A DNA stretch of 64,000 nucleotides. It comes from an uncultured Alphaproteobacteria bacterium (lineage in GTDB: Bacteria > Pseudomonadota > Alphaproteobacteria > HIMB59 > GCA-002718135). Shown here one piece after another: positions 48,052 through 56,945 of the stretch (the first letter of the stretch is position 1; each line of letters starts with the position of its first letter). The stretch lies in contig CACJPV010000001.1 in NCBI GenBank assembly GCA_902595425.1, positions 298,410 through 362,409 of the forward strand, given 5' to 3'. Below the pieces are notes generated by a model, which was not told the origin of the DNA, ran no database searches, and saw nothing but the letters and a program-made list of their open reading frames with translations. Made by a program: the position numbers and the translations under genes.

Positions 48052-49020
48052 ATGAAAGTTGCAATTGTTGGAGAAATACACGAATCAGGATGGGAAATAC
48101 TAAAAAATGAAAATTTTGACATTATAGATGTAAAAAATTTTCATGAAGAAAATTTAATTGAAGAACTCAAAGATGTAGAAGGCATACTTTTAAGAACTTC
48201 AAAACTGGAGAAGAATGTATTATTGCACTGCAAAAAGTTAAAAATAATTGCTCGTCATGGTGTAGGCTATGATAATGTTGACCTTGATTATCTAAATCAA
48301 AATGGAATAGCGCTAGGAATTACCGGAACTTCAAATTCAGTAACTGTAGCCGAATATGTTATGACAGCTTTTTTATTTCTAGCTAGAAAAACGAAATATG
48401 CGGATACTCTTGTTAAAGAAGGTAATTTTAAAAATAAAAAAACGCTTCCAGAATTTTATGAATTATATAAAAAAAATATTTTAATTTGTGGCTTTGGAAG
48501 AATTGGTAAAGCTGTTGCCAAAAGATGTTTAGGTTTTGATTCTAATGTATATGTTTTTGATCCCCTTGTAGATAAAAAAGAGATTGAAAAAGCAGGTTGT
48601 ATTTCTATAGAAAAAAAGGAAGGGATAAAAATTGCAGATTATATAACTCTGCATCTTCCTCTTAATGATAAAACAAAAAATTTCATATCAAAGCAAGAAT
48701 TTGAATTATGCAAAAATTCAGCAATCATTGTTAATGCTGCACGTGGAGGTATTGTCAATGAAGAAGATCTGGTTGATGCTTTAAAAAATAAAAAAATACA
48801 AGCTGTTGCATTAGATGTTTTTGAGCAAGAACCCCCACCTGAAGATCATCCTATTTTTAAATTTGAAAATGTATTATTATCTCCTCATAACTCTGCATTA
48901 ACTTTAGAATGTAGAAAAAGAATGGCTATTGAGTCATCAGAAACTATAAGTTCGTACTTAAAAGATAAGTCAAATTTAAATTTAAATAATATAATAAATA
49001 AAAAATATTTAGAGATTTAA
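48052..49020 (+). CDS. D-isomer-specific 2-hydroxyacid dehydrogenase
   Basis: NAD-dependent dehydrogenase of 322 residues related to 3-phosphoglycerate dehydrogenase. The catalytic Arg-Glu-His set is R231 (NAARGGIVNEEDL), E260 (DVFEQEPP) and H279 (LLSPHNSALT); the NAD motif is CGFGRIGKAVA (147-152). The length excludes the C-terminal ACT domain of SerA, so it more likely reduces a keto-acid such as hydroxypyruvate, glyoxylate or a sugar-derived keto acid. It diverges from iolD over a 109-base AT-rich gap and converges with the Rieske-like gene, overlapping by 12 bases. Confidence 0.88.
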   Translation: MKVAIVGEIHESGWEILKNENFDIIDVKNFHEENLIEELKDVEGILLRTSKLEKNVLLHCKKLKIIARHGVGYDNVDLDYLNQNGIALGITGTSNSVTVAEYVMTAFLFLARKTKYADTLVKEGNFKNKKTLPEFYELYKKNILICGFGRIGKAVAKRCLGFDSNVYVFDPLVDKKEIEKAGCISIEKKEGIKIADYITLHLPLNDKTKNFISKQEFELCKNSAIIVNAARGGIVNEEDLVDALKNKKIQAVALDVFEQEPPPEDHPIFKFENVLLSPHNSALTLECRKRMAIESSETISSYLKDKSNLNLNNIINKKYLEI

Positions 49021-49329
49021 ATAAATTTCCCCATCTTCTTCATAGATATCAAAAGTTTTTAATGAGGGAAGCTCAGGATCACTTATAGGATCACCAGATA
49101 CAATACTAAAAGTATTAGCGCAACTAGCACATTCAAGCTCCTCACCCTCAACATTTGACTCACTTAGAAAAGCTTGATCCTCACAAAAGCAGTGACCCTG
49201 AGTAGCAAAAAAACCAGATTCAAGACGAAATATTGCATAATCAATTTCTTCATGTTCAAAATTTTCAACACTTCCAACATCAATGTCATCTTCCTGACCT
49301 ATGTGAACTGGTTCAATCTCTAAATTCAT
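49009..49329 (-). CDS. Rieske-like ferredoxin domain protein with four cysteine ligands
   Basis: A 106-residue soluble protein with the fold pattern of MocE/BphF-type Rieske ferredoxins: GFFATQGHC and LECASCANTFSIVSGDP align with the usual cluster loops, and LKTFDIYEEDGEIYL with the last strands. A true Rieske centre needs CxH and CxxH. Here both histidines are replaced by Cys, giving C47-F-C49 and C67-A-S-C70. The protein may hold a [2Fe-2S] cluster with all-Cys ligation, or a rubredoxin- or zinc-type site. It converges with the hydroxyacid dehydrogenase and lies 44 bases downstream of the lactate dehydrogenase-like gene, so it may belong to that minus-strand operon. Confidence 0.75.
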   Translation of the reverse strand: MNLEIEPVHIGQEDDIDVGSVENFEHEEIDYAIFRLESGFFATQGHCFCEDQAFLSESNVEGEELECASCANTFSIVSGDPISDPELPSLKTFDIYEEDGEIYLNL

Positions 49330-49372
49330 AAAAAAATTGTAGAATATATTTTAAAAATAATAAATATATATT

Positions 49373-50527
49373 TTATCTAAATCTTAAATTTTTGCGAGTT
49401 AGTTGATTAATTGAAGAGACGCCCATCAACTTCATATCTCGTTCAATTTCATTTTTAAGGTTTGATAAAGTTTTTTCAACTCCTTTTTGGCCCCCAGCAG
49501 CTAAAGCATAAAGATACATTCGCCCACCTGAACAAGCTTTTGCGCCAACAGATAATGCTTTTAAAACATGAGTACCTCTTCGAATACCTCCTTCACAAAT
49601 TACATCAACCTTGTCACCAACAGCATCAACTATTTCAGCAAGTTGATCAAATGGTGACCTAGATCCATCTAATTGTCTTCCTCCATGGTTGGAAACCATG
49701 ATTGCGGTTGCACCAACATCAACAGCTTTTTTTGCATCATCGACAGACATAATACCTTTTATTGCAAATTGCTTTCCCCATTCTTTATTAATTTTTTCAA
49801 CACCTTTCCAATCAAGAGAATTATCTAACATTTCAGTAAAATAATCACCAATACTTGTCATCACACTAGTTCCTGCTGCTATATGATTTTTTAAGTTGCT
49901 TAACTCCCATTTTGGTTTTGTAAAATAGTTAAAAGCCCATGAAGGATGTGATGCAAAACTAATTAGACTACCCAATGATAATTTCATGGGTATTGTAAAA
50001 CCTGTTTTTAGATCTCTTTCACGATTACCTCCTACTGCTGTATCTACTGTTACAGCCATAGCCTCAAAATTTGAATTTTTACATCTATCAATTAAATCTT
50101 TATTTAAACCCTCGTCTTTGTGCACATATAGTTGAAATAATTTTGGTGTTGAAACTAGAGTTGATATTTCTTCAATACTTGCTGTGCCCAAAGAAGAAAT
50201 TCCAAACATCGTTCCAAATTTTTCAGCAGCTTTAGCAACTCCCCTTTCTCCTTCATAGTGAAATAATCGTTGTAAAGCAGTTGGGGCACAGTATAGAGGC
50301 ATATCAATCTTTTGACCCATAACTGTTGTAGACATATCAACTTTATCTACTCCGGATAAAACATTTGGAACTAAATCACAGGAGTCAAATGAGATTGTAT
50401 TTCTCTTACAAGTGATTTCATCATCTGCAGCTCCATCAATATAATGAAATATGGGACCAGGTAGTTTTCTTTTGGCTAAATTTCTAAAATCTTTAACATT
50501 ATGACAACTATCTATACCGCCAAACAT
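49373..50527 (-). CDS. FMN-dependent alpha-hydroxyacid dehydrogenase, LldD-like L-lactate dehydrogenase
   Basis: A 384-residue flavoprotein of the L-lactate dehydrogenase/glycolate oxidase family. HYIDGAADDEITCKRN near the start, FGISSLGTASIEEI and VSNHGGRQLDGSRSP (catalytic His near residue 280) followed by CEGGIRRGTHVLKALSVGA (FMN phosphate site) are all present. It oxidises L-lactate or a close 2-hydroxyacid, passing electrons to the respiratory chain. It shares one base with the FAH-family gene upstream and follows an SDR gene, a set that would produce L-lactate from a deoxysugar acid. It could equally use glycolate or mandelate-like acids. Confidence 0.88.
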   Translation of the reverse strand: MFGGIDSCHNVKDFRNLAKRKLPGPIFHYIDGAADDEITCKRNTISFDSCDLVPNVLSGVDKVDMSTTVMGQKIDMPLYCAPTALQRLFHYEGERGVAKAAEKFGTMFGISSLGTASIEEISTLVSTPKLFQLYVHKDEGLNKDLIDRCKNSNFEAMAVTVDTAVGGNRERDLKTGFTIPMKLSLGSLISFASHPSWAFNYFTKPKWELSNLKNHIAAGTSVMTSIGDYFTEMLDNSLDWKGVEKINKEWGKQFAIKGIMSVDDAKKAVDVGATAIMVSNHGGRQLDGSRSPFDQLAEIVDAVGDKVDVICEGGIRRGTHVLKALSVGAKACSGGRMYLYALAAGGQKGVEKTLSNLKNEIERDMKLMGVSSINQLTRKNLRFR

Positions 50528-51375
50528 TATACAGAAATTGTTTTTTGAGTTTGTTCACCCAAGCCTTCAATACCCAGCTTCATTTCATCTCCTGGCTTTA
50601 AATATATCTGTGGGCTCATACCCATCCCAACTCCTGGCGGTGTTCCTGTTGAAATAATATCACCAGGTTGCAAAGACATAAATTTACTTAAATAACTCAC
50701 TAAAAAATTGACACCATAAACCATCGTTTTAGTTGAGCCATTTTGCATACGTTTTCCATTCACATCCAACCACATAGATAGATTTTGAGGATCAGAAATT
50801 TCATCCTTAGTTACTAAGTAAGGACCTATAGGGCCAAATGAATCACAGGATTTACCTTTGACCCATTGACCAGAATGCTCTAATTGAAAAGCCCTCTCGC
50901 TTATATCGTTTACAACACAATAACCTGCAATATGATTTTGAGATTGTTCTTCAGATATGTATTTAGCTTCTTTTCCAATTATTACCCCTAATTCAACTTC
51001 CCAATCTGTTTTTGTTGAATTTTTTGGGATAATAACATTGTCATTGGGCCCAATAATAGCGCTTGTAGCTTTAAAAAATATAATAGGCTCAGGAGGAACT
51101 TCCATACCAGTTTCCTCTGCATGATCAGAATAATTTAGTCCAATGCAGATAAATTTTCCAACACTTTTTTTGCAAACACATGGAGCAATACTATCTATAC
51201 TTTCAACAACTGGTAATTCATTAAAATCAGTATTTTGAACTTCATTAATTTTTTCTACTGTAACATTTTCACTATCCCAATCTTGGACCAAACTAGATGC
51301 ATCAAGTATTTTATTTTTCTCATCTAATATTCCAGGCTTTACCTTATTGCCAATTCTATATCTTAATGTTTTCAT
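50527..51375 (-). CDS. Fumarylacetoacetate hydrolase family protein (probable 2,4-diketo-3-deoxy-L-fuconate hydrolase)
   Basis: A 282-residue FAH-family enzyme. GKFICIGLNYSDHAEETGMEVPPEPIIFFK is split over the catalytic His loop; the metal ligands lie in WEVELGVIIG and VVNDISERAFQ, and GDIISTGTPPGVGMGM closes the site. I use the ATG at 51373-51375 (MKTLRYRIGNK), whose first base is shared with the SDR stop (TAATG), rather than an ATG four codons upstream. Family members cleave C-C bonds of diketo acids. Flanked by an SDR and a lactate dehydrogenase, it fits the hydrolase that splits 2,4-diketo-3-deoxy-L-fuconate or -rhamnonate into pyruvate and L-lactate. The family is certain; the substrate is inferred. 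Confidence 0.85.
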   Translation of the reverse strand: MKTLRYRIGNKVKPGILDEKNKILDASSLVQDWDSENVTVEKINEVQNTDFNELPVVESIDSIAPCVCKKSVGKFICIGLNYSDHAEETGMEVPPEPIIFFKATSAIIGPNDNVIIPKNSTKTDWEVELGVIIGKEAKYISEEQSQNHIAGYCVVNDISERAFQLEHSGQWVKGKSCDSFGPIGPYLVTKDEISDPQNLSMWLDVNGKRMQNGSTKTMVYGVNFLVSYLSKFMSLQPGDIISTGTPPGVGMGMSPQIYLKPGDEMKLGIEGLGEQTQKTISV

Positions 51376-52112
51376 TATAAAGTCCATCCTCCATCAATTA
51401 AATTTAATGTTCCTGTTACAAACTCAGATTCATCACTTGCTAAATACATTGCCATGGAAGCAATCTCTTCCGGTTGTGCGAGTCTTCCCATCGCTTGTCT
51501 TGCAATAAAATCTTTTCTAGCTTGAACAGGGTCATCTGCCATTTGCACTCTTCCTTCCCAAGACGGTGTTTCAACAGTGCCTGGTAAAATTGCATTACTA
51601 CGGATTCCGTCTTTAATATAATCAGCTGCAATAGACTTAACAAAACCATTCAGAGCTGCTTTAGTTGTTGCATAGATAAAACGATTAGGAACACCTTTAA
51701 CACTTGATGCTGCAGATGAAACTATAATAATATTACCTTTTTTTTGCTTTATCATTTTAGGCAACAATGAATGTGACATCAAATAGGCTGAGTAAAGATT
51801 GACATTTATTGAACGATTAAATTCCTCAGTATCACAATCTAACAATGCACCATGATGAACAAAACCTACAGCATGAAAAAGAACATCAATTTTATTTATA
51901 GAGGAGCAAAATTCTTCAACAGCTAATTTATTAGTACAGTCTAACTTTTGAGTTTTAATTTTCGAATTTATAGAATTTAACTCACTTAATATTTCATTAT
52001 TAATATCAATTGCAATAACATTGGCCCCATGATTAGCAAAAGCAATTGCTGTAGCTCTCCCAATCCCTTGAGCAGCAGCAGTAACTATAATATTTTTATT
52101 TTTTAATCGCAT
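51375..52112 (-). CDS. SDR oxidoreductase (probable 2-keto-3-deoxy-L-fuconate dehydrogenase)
   Basis: A 245-residue classical short-chain dehydrogenase. The NAD motif is TAAAQGIGRA (11-20), with the catalytic Ser in IIVSSAASS and Y147/K151 in YATTK. D36 after the second strand suggests NAD preference. SNAILPGTVETPSWEGRV is the substrate loop that I associate with the 2-keto-3-deoxy-L-fuconate 4-dehydrogenase/BDH2 subgroup. It heads the SDR-FAH-LldD run with a TAATG overlap. 3-hydroxybutyrate dehydrogenase is the main alternative, but the neighbouring FAH hydrolase favours the deoxysugar role. Confidence 0.85.
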   Translation of the reverse strand: MRLKNKNIIVTAAAQGIGRATAIAFANHGANVIAIDINNEILSELNSINSKIKTQKLDCTNKLAVEEFCSSINKIDVLFHAVGFVHHGALLDCDTEEFNRSINVNLYSAYLMSHSLLPKMIKQKKGNIIIVSSAASSVKGVPNRFIYATTKAALNGFVKSIAADYIKDGIRSNAILPGTVETPSWEGRVQMADDPVQARKDFIARQAMGRLAQPEEIASMAMYLASDESEFVTGTLNLIDGGWTL

Positions 52113-52277
52113 ATAATAATTTTCCTTAGGATATAAACTCAGTAACAGATTTTTTTTTCATTTCAATTAAATAAGAATATCTTCCAATAAATCTTGGTTA
52201 CATTTTTTTTTATGTGCTTTAGAATTTTTATATATAAATTTAATAAAAATTGATAATATTTAGTTTATACTAATACA

Positions 52278-53261
52278 ATGAAAATTCTTTTAACAGGTGG
52301 CGCAGGATACATAGGTAGTCATGTTTTGTTATCAGCTTTAGAAAAAAATCATGAAGTTATAATAATTGATGATCTCTCAACAGGAAATATAAACTTAATA
52401 CCTGGTAATGCTAAATTAATAAGATGTAATATCAATGACAGAGAAACAATATCTAATTTATTAAAAGGTGAAAAGTTTGACTTACTACTTCATTTTGCTG
52501 GTTTCATAAAAGTAGAAGAGTCAGTTAGTAATCCAAATAAATATTTTAAAAATAATACATATAATGCAATTAGTCTCTTTGAAAATTGTTATGAAAATAA
52601 TTTATCTAATGTAATTTTCTCATCAACTGCCGCTGCATATGGTAATCCAGTTAATAAGAACTCTATTACAGAAAGTACAAATTTGAATCCTCTAAATCCT
52701 TATGGTGAGTCAAAGGTAAAGACAGAGAAATATTTATTAGAAAATAAAGAAAAGTTTAACTCAATAATACTTCGATACTTTAACGTTGCTGGCGCTGATC
52801 CAAAATTAAGATCAGGCTTAATTTCAGATGAACCTACTCACTTAATTAAAATTCTGAGTGAAGTTGTTACTGGGAAGAGATCAAAAATAGCAGTCTATGG
52901 AAATGATTACAATACTCCTGACGGAACAGCTATAAGAGATTATATTCATGTTAGTGATTTAGCTGATATACATTTAAAGGCAGCAGATTATTTATTAGAA
53001 AATAAAAATACTGAGATTTTTAATTGTGGATATGGATTTGGATATTCTGTTTTAGATGTTATTAATGCTGCTAATAAATTATATAATAACTGCATAAAAT
53101 TTGATTTTCTTGATAGAAGGCTTGGGGACTCAGAACAATTAATTGCTAATGTCGATAAATTGTACGAACACATCAAATGGAAACCAAAATTTAATGATTT
53201 AAATAAAATAATTAAAACCTCAGTTGAATGGGAAAAAAAAATTAATGAAAAAAATTTTTAA
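52278..53261 (+). CDS. galE: UDP-glucose 4-epimerase
   Basis: Interconverts UDP-glucose and UDP-galactose. An extended SDR of 327 residues: NAD motif GGAGYIGSH (7-15), FSSTAAAYG with the catalytic Ser/Thr, and Y142/K146 in NPYGESK; AVYGNDYNTPDGTAIRDYIHV is specific for GalE. Its 3' end overlaps the start of galT by 17 bases. A 165-base AT-rich gap separates it from the divergent SDR gene; I see no other gene there. It probably serves both galactose use and surface polysaccharide synthesis. Confidence 0.96.
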   Translation: MKILLTGGAGYIGSHVLLSALEKNHEVIIIDDLSTGNINLIPGNAKLIRCNINDRETISNLLKGEKFDLLLHFAGFIKVEESVSNPNKYFKNNTYNAISLFENCYENNLSNVIFSSTAAAYGNPVNKNSITESTNLNPLNPYGESKVKTEKYLLENKEKFNSIILRYFNVAGADPKLRSGLISDEPTHLIKILSEVVTGKRSKIAVYGNDYNTPDGTAIRDYIHVSDLADIHLKAADYLLENKNTEIFNCGYGFGYSVLDVINAANKLYNNCIKFDFLDRRLGDSEQLIANVDKLYEHIKWKPKFNDLNKIIKTSVEWEKKINEKNF

Positions 53262-54294
53262 AAAAGAATTTAAAAGAAACGATCTTCGAAATCTTTTTTT
53301 ATATGGATATAAAGAACATCTGGAAAAGGCTTCTAAAGAGTTAGAAATTACCACTCAACCTACTCCTCATATGCGTTGGAATCCATCAAGACAAGAATGG
53401 GTAACATATTCAGCAACTAGAAAAGTAAGAACCTCATTTCCTCCACAAGAGTATTGTCCATTATGTCCAGGTGCAGAATTGAATTTTCCAACTGAAATCC
53501 CTTTCAAAAATTTTGAAATTGCAATCTTTCCTAATAGATGGGCAAGTTTTAATAAAAACAATAAACAAATGTCGATTGAAGGATTGAAGTCACAACCATC
53601 AAATGGAGAATGTGAGGTTGTTGTTTATTCTCCTAATCATAAAGATACTATAGCTCAAATGTCAATTGAAAGGATAGAGCTCTTGTTTAATGCCTGGTCT
53701 GACAGATACATAAATTTAATGAAAAGAGATGATATAAAGTATGTGTTGCCTTTTGAAAATAGAGGGGTTGAATGCGGGGTTACTCTACATCATCCTCATG
53801 GACAAATTTATGCTTTCCCTTTTATACCTCCAGTTATTCAAAAAGAAATAGAGGCATTTAGAAAAGAAAATTTTATAGAAAAATTAATGAAAAATTTAGA
53901 ACAAAACTATTATGTTTTTCAAGATGATTATGTGATCGCAGCTATTCCACCTTTTGCTAGATATGCGTATGAAGTATGGATCATTCCTAAAAGAAGACTT
54001 GCGGGGCCTTGGCAGTTTAATGACCAAGAATACAATTCTTTTGCTATCGCTCTTCAAAAAGTAGTCAAGGGGTATGACGACTTTTTAGGGAGAAGATGTC
54101 CTTATATAATGGGATTACATGCAGCTCCTACGCTTGATGATACTAACTTTCATTTTCATATGGAATTTTATCCTCCTTTAAGGCATGGTGATAAACCAAA
54201 AGTATTGGCTGGCTCAGAGTCTATGGCAGGAGTATTTATTATGGATGTTTTGCCAGAAGAAACTGCAGTTGAACTTAGAAAGTTTATGTCATGA
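53245..54294 (+). CDS. galT: Galactose-1-phosphate uridylyltransferase
   Basis: HIT-superfamily transferase moving UMP between UDP-glucose and galactose 1-phosphate. The active-site HPHGQIYAF (HxHxQ, the first His after HH is the nucleophile) and the first zinc motif CPLCPG are present; RWNPSRQEWVTYSATR and PNRWASFN match the N-terminal half. The ATG at 53245 (MKKIFKKEFKRN) is chosen; a TTG seven codons earlier is possible. 349 residues. It lies between galE and sufE, overlapping both. galK and a galactose importer are not seen here. Confidence 0.95.
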   Translation: MKKIFKKEFKRNDLRNLFLYGYKEHLEKASKELEITTQPTPHMRWNPSRQEWVTYSATRKVRTSFPPQEYCPLCPGAELNFPTEIPFKNFEIAIFPNRWASFNKNNKQMSIEGLKSQPSNGECEVVVYSPNHKDTIAQMSIERIELLFNAWSDRYINLMKRDDIKYVLPFENRGVECGVTLHHPHGQIYAFPFIPPVIQKEIEAFRKENFIEKLMKNLEQNYYVFQDDYVIAAIPPFARYAYEVWIIPKRRLAGPWQFNDQEYNSFAIALQKVVKGYDDFLGRRCPYIMGLHAAPTLDDTNFHFHMEFYPPLRHGDKPKVLAGSESMAGVFIMDVLPEETAVELRKFMS

Positions 54295-54713
54295 CATCAG
54301 TTGAGGAAAAAATTAAGTATTATAGAGAAAATTTAGAATTATTTGATGATGATATGGATAAATACAAATATCTTCTAGATCAAGCAAAAAATGCTAAGCC
54401 ATTTCCAGAAGAATTTAGACAAGATAGCTTTAAAGTTGATGGATGCCAAGCGCAAGTCTGGCTTGTTCCATATATGAAAGAGAATAAATTATGTTTTCAC
54501 TCAGACTCAGATGCATTTATTTCAAAGGGTATGGTAACGATTCTTAGTGAGATTTATGGAGATAGGGAACCAGTTGAAATCGCAAATTCAAACTTTGATC
54601 TTTTATCAACCTTAAAACTAGACATCTTGCTGACTCCTGGAAGAAGAAATGGGGTTTATTCAATGTTAATGAAAATTAAAGATTATGGGAAAGTTTATAC
54701 TCAACCTAAGTAA
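54291..54713 (+). CDS. sufE: SufE-like cysteine desulfuration protein
   Basis: Accepts persulfide sulfur from cysteine desulfurase SufS for Fe-S cluster assembly. The acceptor Cys is C52 in FKVDGCQAQVWLVP, the conserved SufE loop; PKPFPEEFR-like sequence (AKPFPEEFRQDSF) and RRNGVYSMLMKI at the C-terminus also match. 140 residues. It overlaps galT by four bases (ATGA), an unusual partner; the other suf genes lie elsewhere. It is probably the last gene of the galE-galT-sufE transcript. Confidence 0.93.
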   Translation: MTSVEEKIKYYRENLELFDDDMDKYKYLLDQAKNAKPFPEEFRQDSFKVDGCQAQVWLVPYMKENKLCFHSDSDAFISKGMVTILSEIYGDREPVEIANSNFDLLSTLKLDILLTPGRRNGVYSMLMKIKDYGKVYTQPK

Positions 54714-54769
54714 GTAATCATAAATATTTATTCTATTTTAAATTTTTTCCTATATCAGTTTTTTAATTT

Positions 54770-56926
54770 ATGATTCTAAAGAAAAATATAAAAATTAACG
54801 AAAAGCTATACGATTTTATTAATCAAGAAGTTCTAAAAGACATTAAGATTGATAAGAACAAATTTTGGAATGGATTTTCAGATATTGTCGATATTTATTA
54901 TCCAAAAAATGTATACCTTTTGGAAAAACGAAAAAACTTACAAAATAAAATTAACAAATGGCACAAAGAAAATAAGTCTAAAAATATTGAAATAGAAGAA
55001 TATAAGAATTTTTTAAAAGATATAGATTACATAGTTAAAGAAGGGCCAAACTTCAAAATTTCAACTTCCAATATAGATGAGGAAATCTCAACAATTTGTG
55101 GTCCACAACTAGTTGTGCCCATTACAAATGCAAGATTTGCTATTAATGCAGTTAATGCAAGATGGGGAAGTTTATATGATGCACTTTATGGAACAGATGC
55201 AATAGGAGAAGCTCCTAAAGGAGGAGTTTATGACAAAGAAAGAGGAGACAAAGTAGTGAAATTTGCAAAATCACATTTAGATAAATTTGCTCCACTTAAA
55301 GAAAGTAATTGGATTGATATTAATAACATACAAATTAAAGATAATAAGGTCGTATTAAGTAATTCAAAAATCGACAATATTGAGTTTGTGAATACTGAAC
55401 AACTTTTGGGATGGAAAACATCCGAAGACGGAGATTTAACTGAATTAATTTTATCAAAAAATAATCTTCGCTGCAGAATTGTAATTAATAAAAATGATGT
55501 TATTGGCAAAAATGATATTGCAAACATATCAGATATATTAATTGAGTCAGCAGTTTCTACTATTCTTGATTGTGAGGATAGTGTAGCAACTGTTGATGCT
55601 GAGGATAAAATTTTAGCTTACAGAAACTGGTTAGGCCTTATTAAAGGAAATTTAGAAAGTAATTTTTTAAAAAATAATAAGAATGTTAAAAGAGCACTTA
55701 ACAAAGATGTAAGTTTTACTGGATTAGATCAAAAAGAAAAAATTTTAAAAGGTCGTTCTCTAATGCTTATTAGAAACGTTGGTCATTTGATGACTACACC
55801 TGCTATTTTAAATGAAGATAGCAATGAAATTGGCGAGGGTATTATGGATGCCATTATAACAACACTCATTGCAACTCATGATTTCTCAAAAAAAGATAAT
55901 AAGAACTCTAATTACAACTCAATTTATATAGTTAAGCCAAAAATGCATGGACCTGAAGAGGTTAAATTTACTGATGAACTTTTCTCTGAAATTGAAAAAT
56001 TATTAGATTTGCCAAATAGTACAATCAAAATAGGAATCATGGATGAAGAGAGACGAACAAGTATAAACCTAAAAGAATGTATTAGGGCTGCACAATCAAG
56101 AGTTGCTTTTATTAACACAGGATTTTTGGATAGAACTGGAGATGAAATCCATACTGGCATGCAGGCTGGTTCTTTCATGAAAAAAGCTGATATGAAAAAT
56201 GCTCCTTGGATTTCTTCCTATGAGAAGAGAAATGTCAGTATTGGCTTAGAATGTGGACTTAAAGGTAAGGCACAAATTGGCAAAGGAATGTGGGCAATGC
56301 CAGATTTAATGGCAGAAATGATGAAACAGAAAATTAATCACCCAAAATCTGGAGCTAATTGTGCATGGGTACCAAGCCCTACGGCAGCAACTCTTCATGC
56401 ACTTCATTATCATGATGTGAACGTAAAAGAAGTGCAAGAAAAAATTCTAAGTTCTGCATCTTCTGGTGCACTAAATGATTTGTTAACCTTACCCTTGCTT
56501 AAAGGAGAAAATCTATCTGATATTGATATTGCTAGAGAAATTGAAAACAATGTTCAAGGTATTTTAGGATATGTTGTCCGGTGGATTGATCAGGGTATAG
56601 GTTGTTCAAAAGTTCCTGATATTAATAATATTGGTTTAATGGAAGATAGGGCAACTTGCAGAATTTCATCTCAAGCACTGGCCAATTGGATAGAGCACGG
56701 CATTGTATCAAAAGATCAAGTTTTAAAAGCGTTTGATAAAATGGCAAAAGTTGTTGATAAGCAAAACGCAGACGATGAAAAATATATTGATATGAGTAGT
56801 AATGAAAATTCTATAGCATTTAAAGCAGCAAAAGAACTTGTTTTTGATGGAATAAACCAACCCTCAGGTTATACAGAGCCAATACTTCACCAAAGAAGAT
56901 TAGAATTTAAATTGCAAAACAGTTAA
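54770..56926 (+). CDS. glcB: Malate synthase G
   Basis: Condenses glyoxylate and acetyl-CoA to malate. A 718-residue protein with the G-isoform pattern: VPITNARFAINAVNARWGSLYDALYGTDAI, where the latter part is near residues 130-145, then TILDCEDSVATVDAEDKI, SLMLIRNVGHLM and GIMDEERRTSINLKECI, and GANCAWVPSPTAATLHALHYH near the catalytic Asp region. Isocitrate lyase is not adjacent, so the glyoxylate may come from glycolate, purines or inositol-type acids. The upstream gap is only 56 bases; the glycine riboswitch found before glcB in SAR11 is not there. An aldehyde dehydrogenase gene follows after 19 bases. Confidence 0.96.
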   Translation: MILKKNIKINEKLYDFINQEVLKDIKIDKNKFWNGFSDIVDIYYPKNVYLLEKRKNLQNKINKWHKENKSKNIEIEEYKNFLKDIDYIVKEGPNFKISTSNIDEEISTICGPQLVVPITNARFAINAVNARWGSLYDALYGTDAIGEAPKGGVYDKERGDKVVKFAKSHLDKFAPLKESNWIDINNIQIKDNKVVLSNSKIDNIEFVNTEQLLGWKTSEDGDLTELILSKNNLRCRIVINKNDVIGKNDIANISDILIESAVSTILDCEDSVATVDAEDKILAYRNWLGLIKGNLESNFLKNNKNVKRALNKDVSFTGLDQKEKILKGRSLMLIRNVGHLMTTPAILNEDSNEIGEGIMDAIITTLIATHDFSKKDNKNSNYNSIYIVKPKMHGPEEVKFTDELFSEIEKLLDLPNSTIKIGIMDEERRTSINLKECIRAAQSRVAFINTGFLDRTGDEIHTGMQAGSFMKKADMKNAPWISSYEKRNVSIGLECGLKGKAQIGKGMWAMPDLMAEMMKQKINHPKSGANCAWVPSPTAATLHALHYHDVNVKEVQEKILSSASSGALNDLLTLPLLKGENLSDIDIAREIENNVQGILGYVVRWIDQGIGCSKVPDINNIGLMEDRATCRISSQALANWIEHGIVSKDQVLKAFDKMAKVVDKQNADDEKYIDMSSNENSIAFKAAKELVFDGINQPSGYTEPILHQRRLEFKLQNS

Positions 56927-56945
56927 GATAAAATATTTATAAAAT

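Noticed and set aside
51375..52112. 3-hydroxybutyrate dehydrogenase for the SDR
   Set aside because: Possible from the SDR alone, but the NAILPGTVETPSW loop and the coupled FAH hydrolase and lactate dehydrogenase favour a 2-keto-3-deoxy sugar acid dehydrogenase.
52113..52277. A small gene in the gap between the SDR gene and galE
   Set aside because: No ATG-led frame with a ribosome site and sensible composition was found; it is AT-rich sequence most likely holding two divergent promoters.
54714..54769. A glycine riboswitch before malate synthase, as known in SAR11
   Set aside because: The gap is only 56 AT-rich bases and shows no paired stems or conserved GGA-rich segments of a glycine aptamer.
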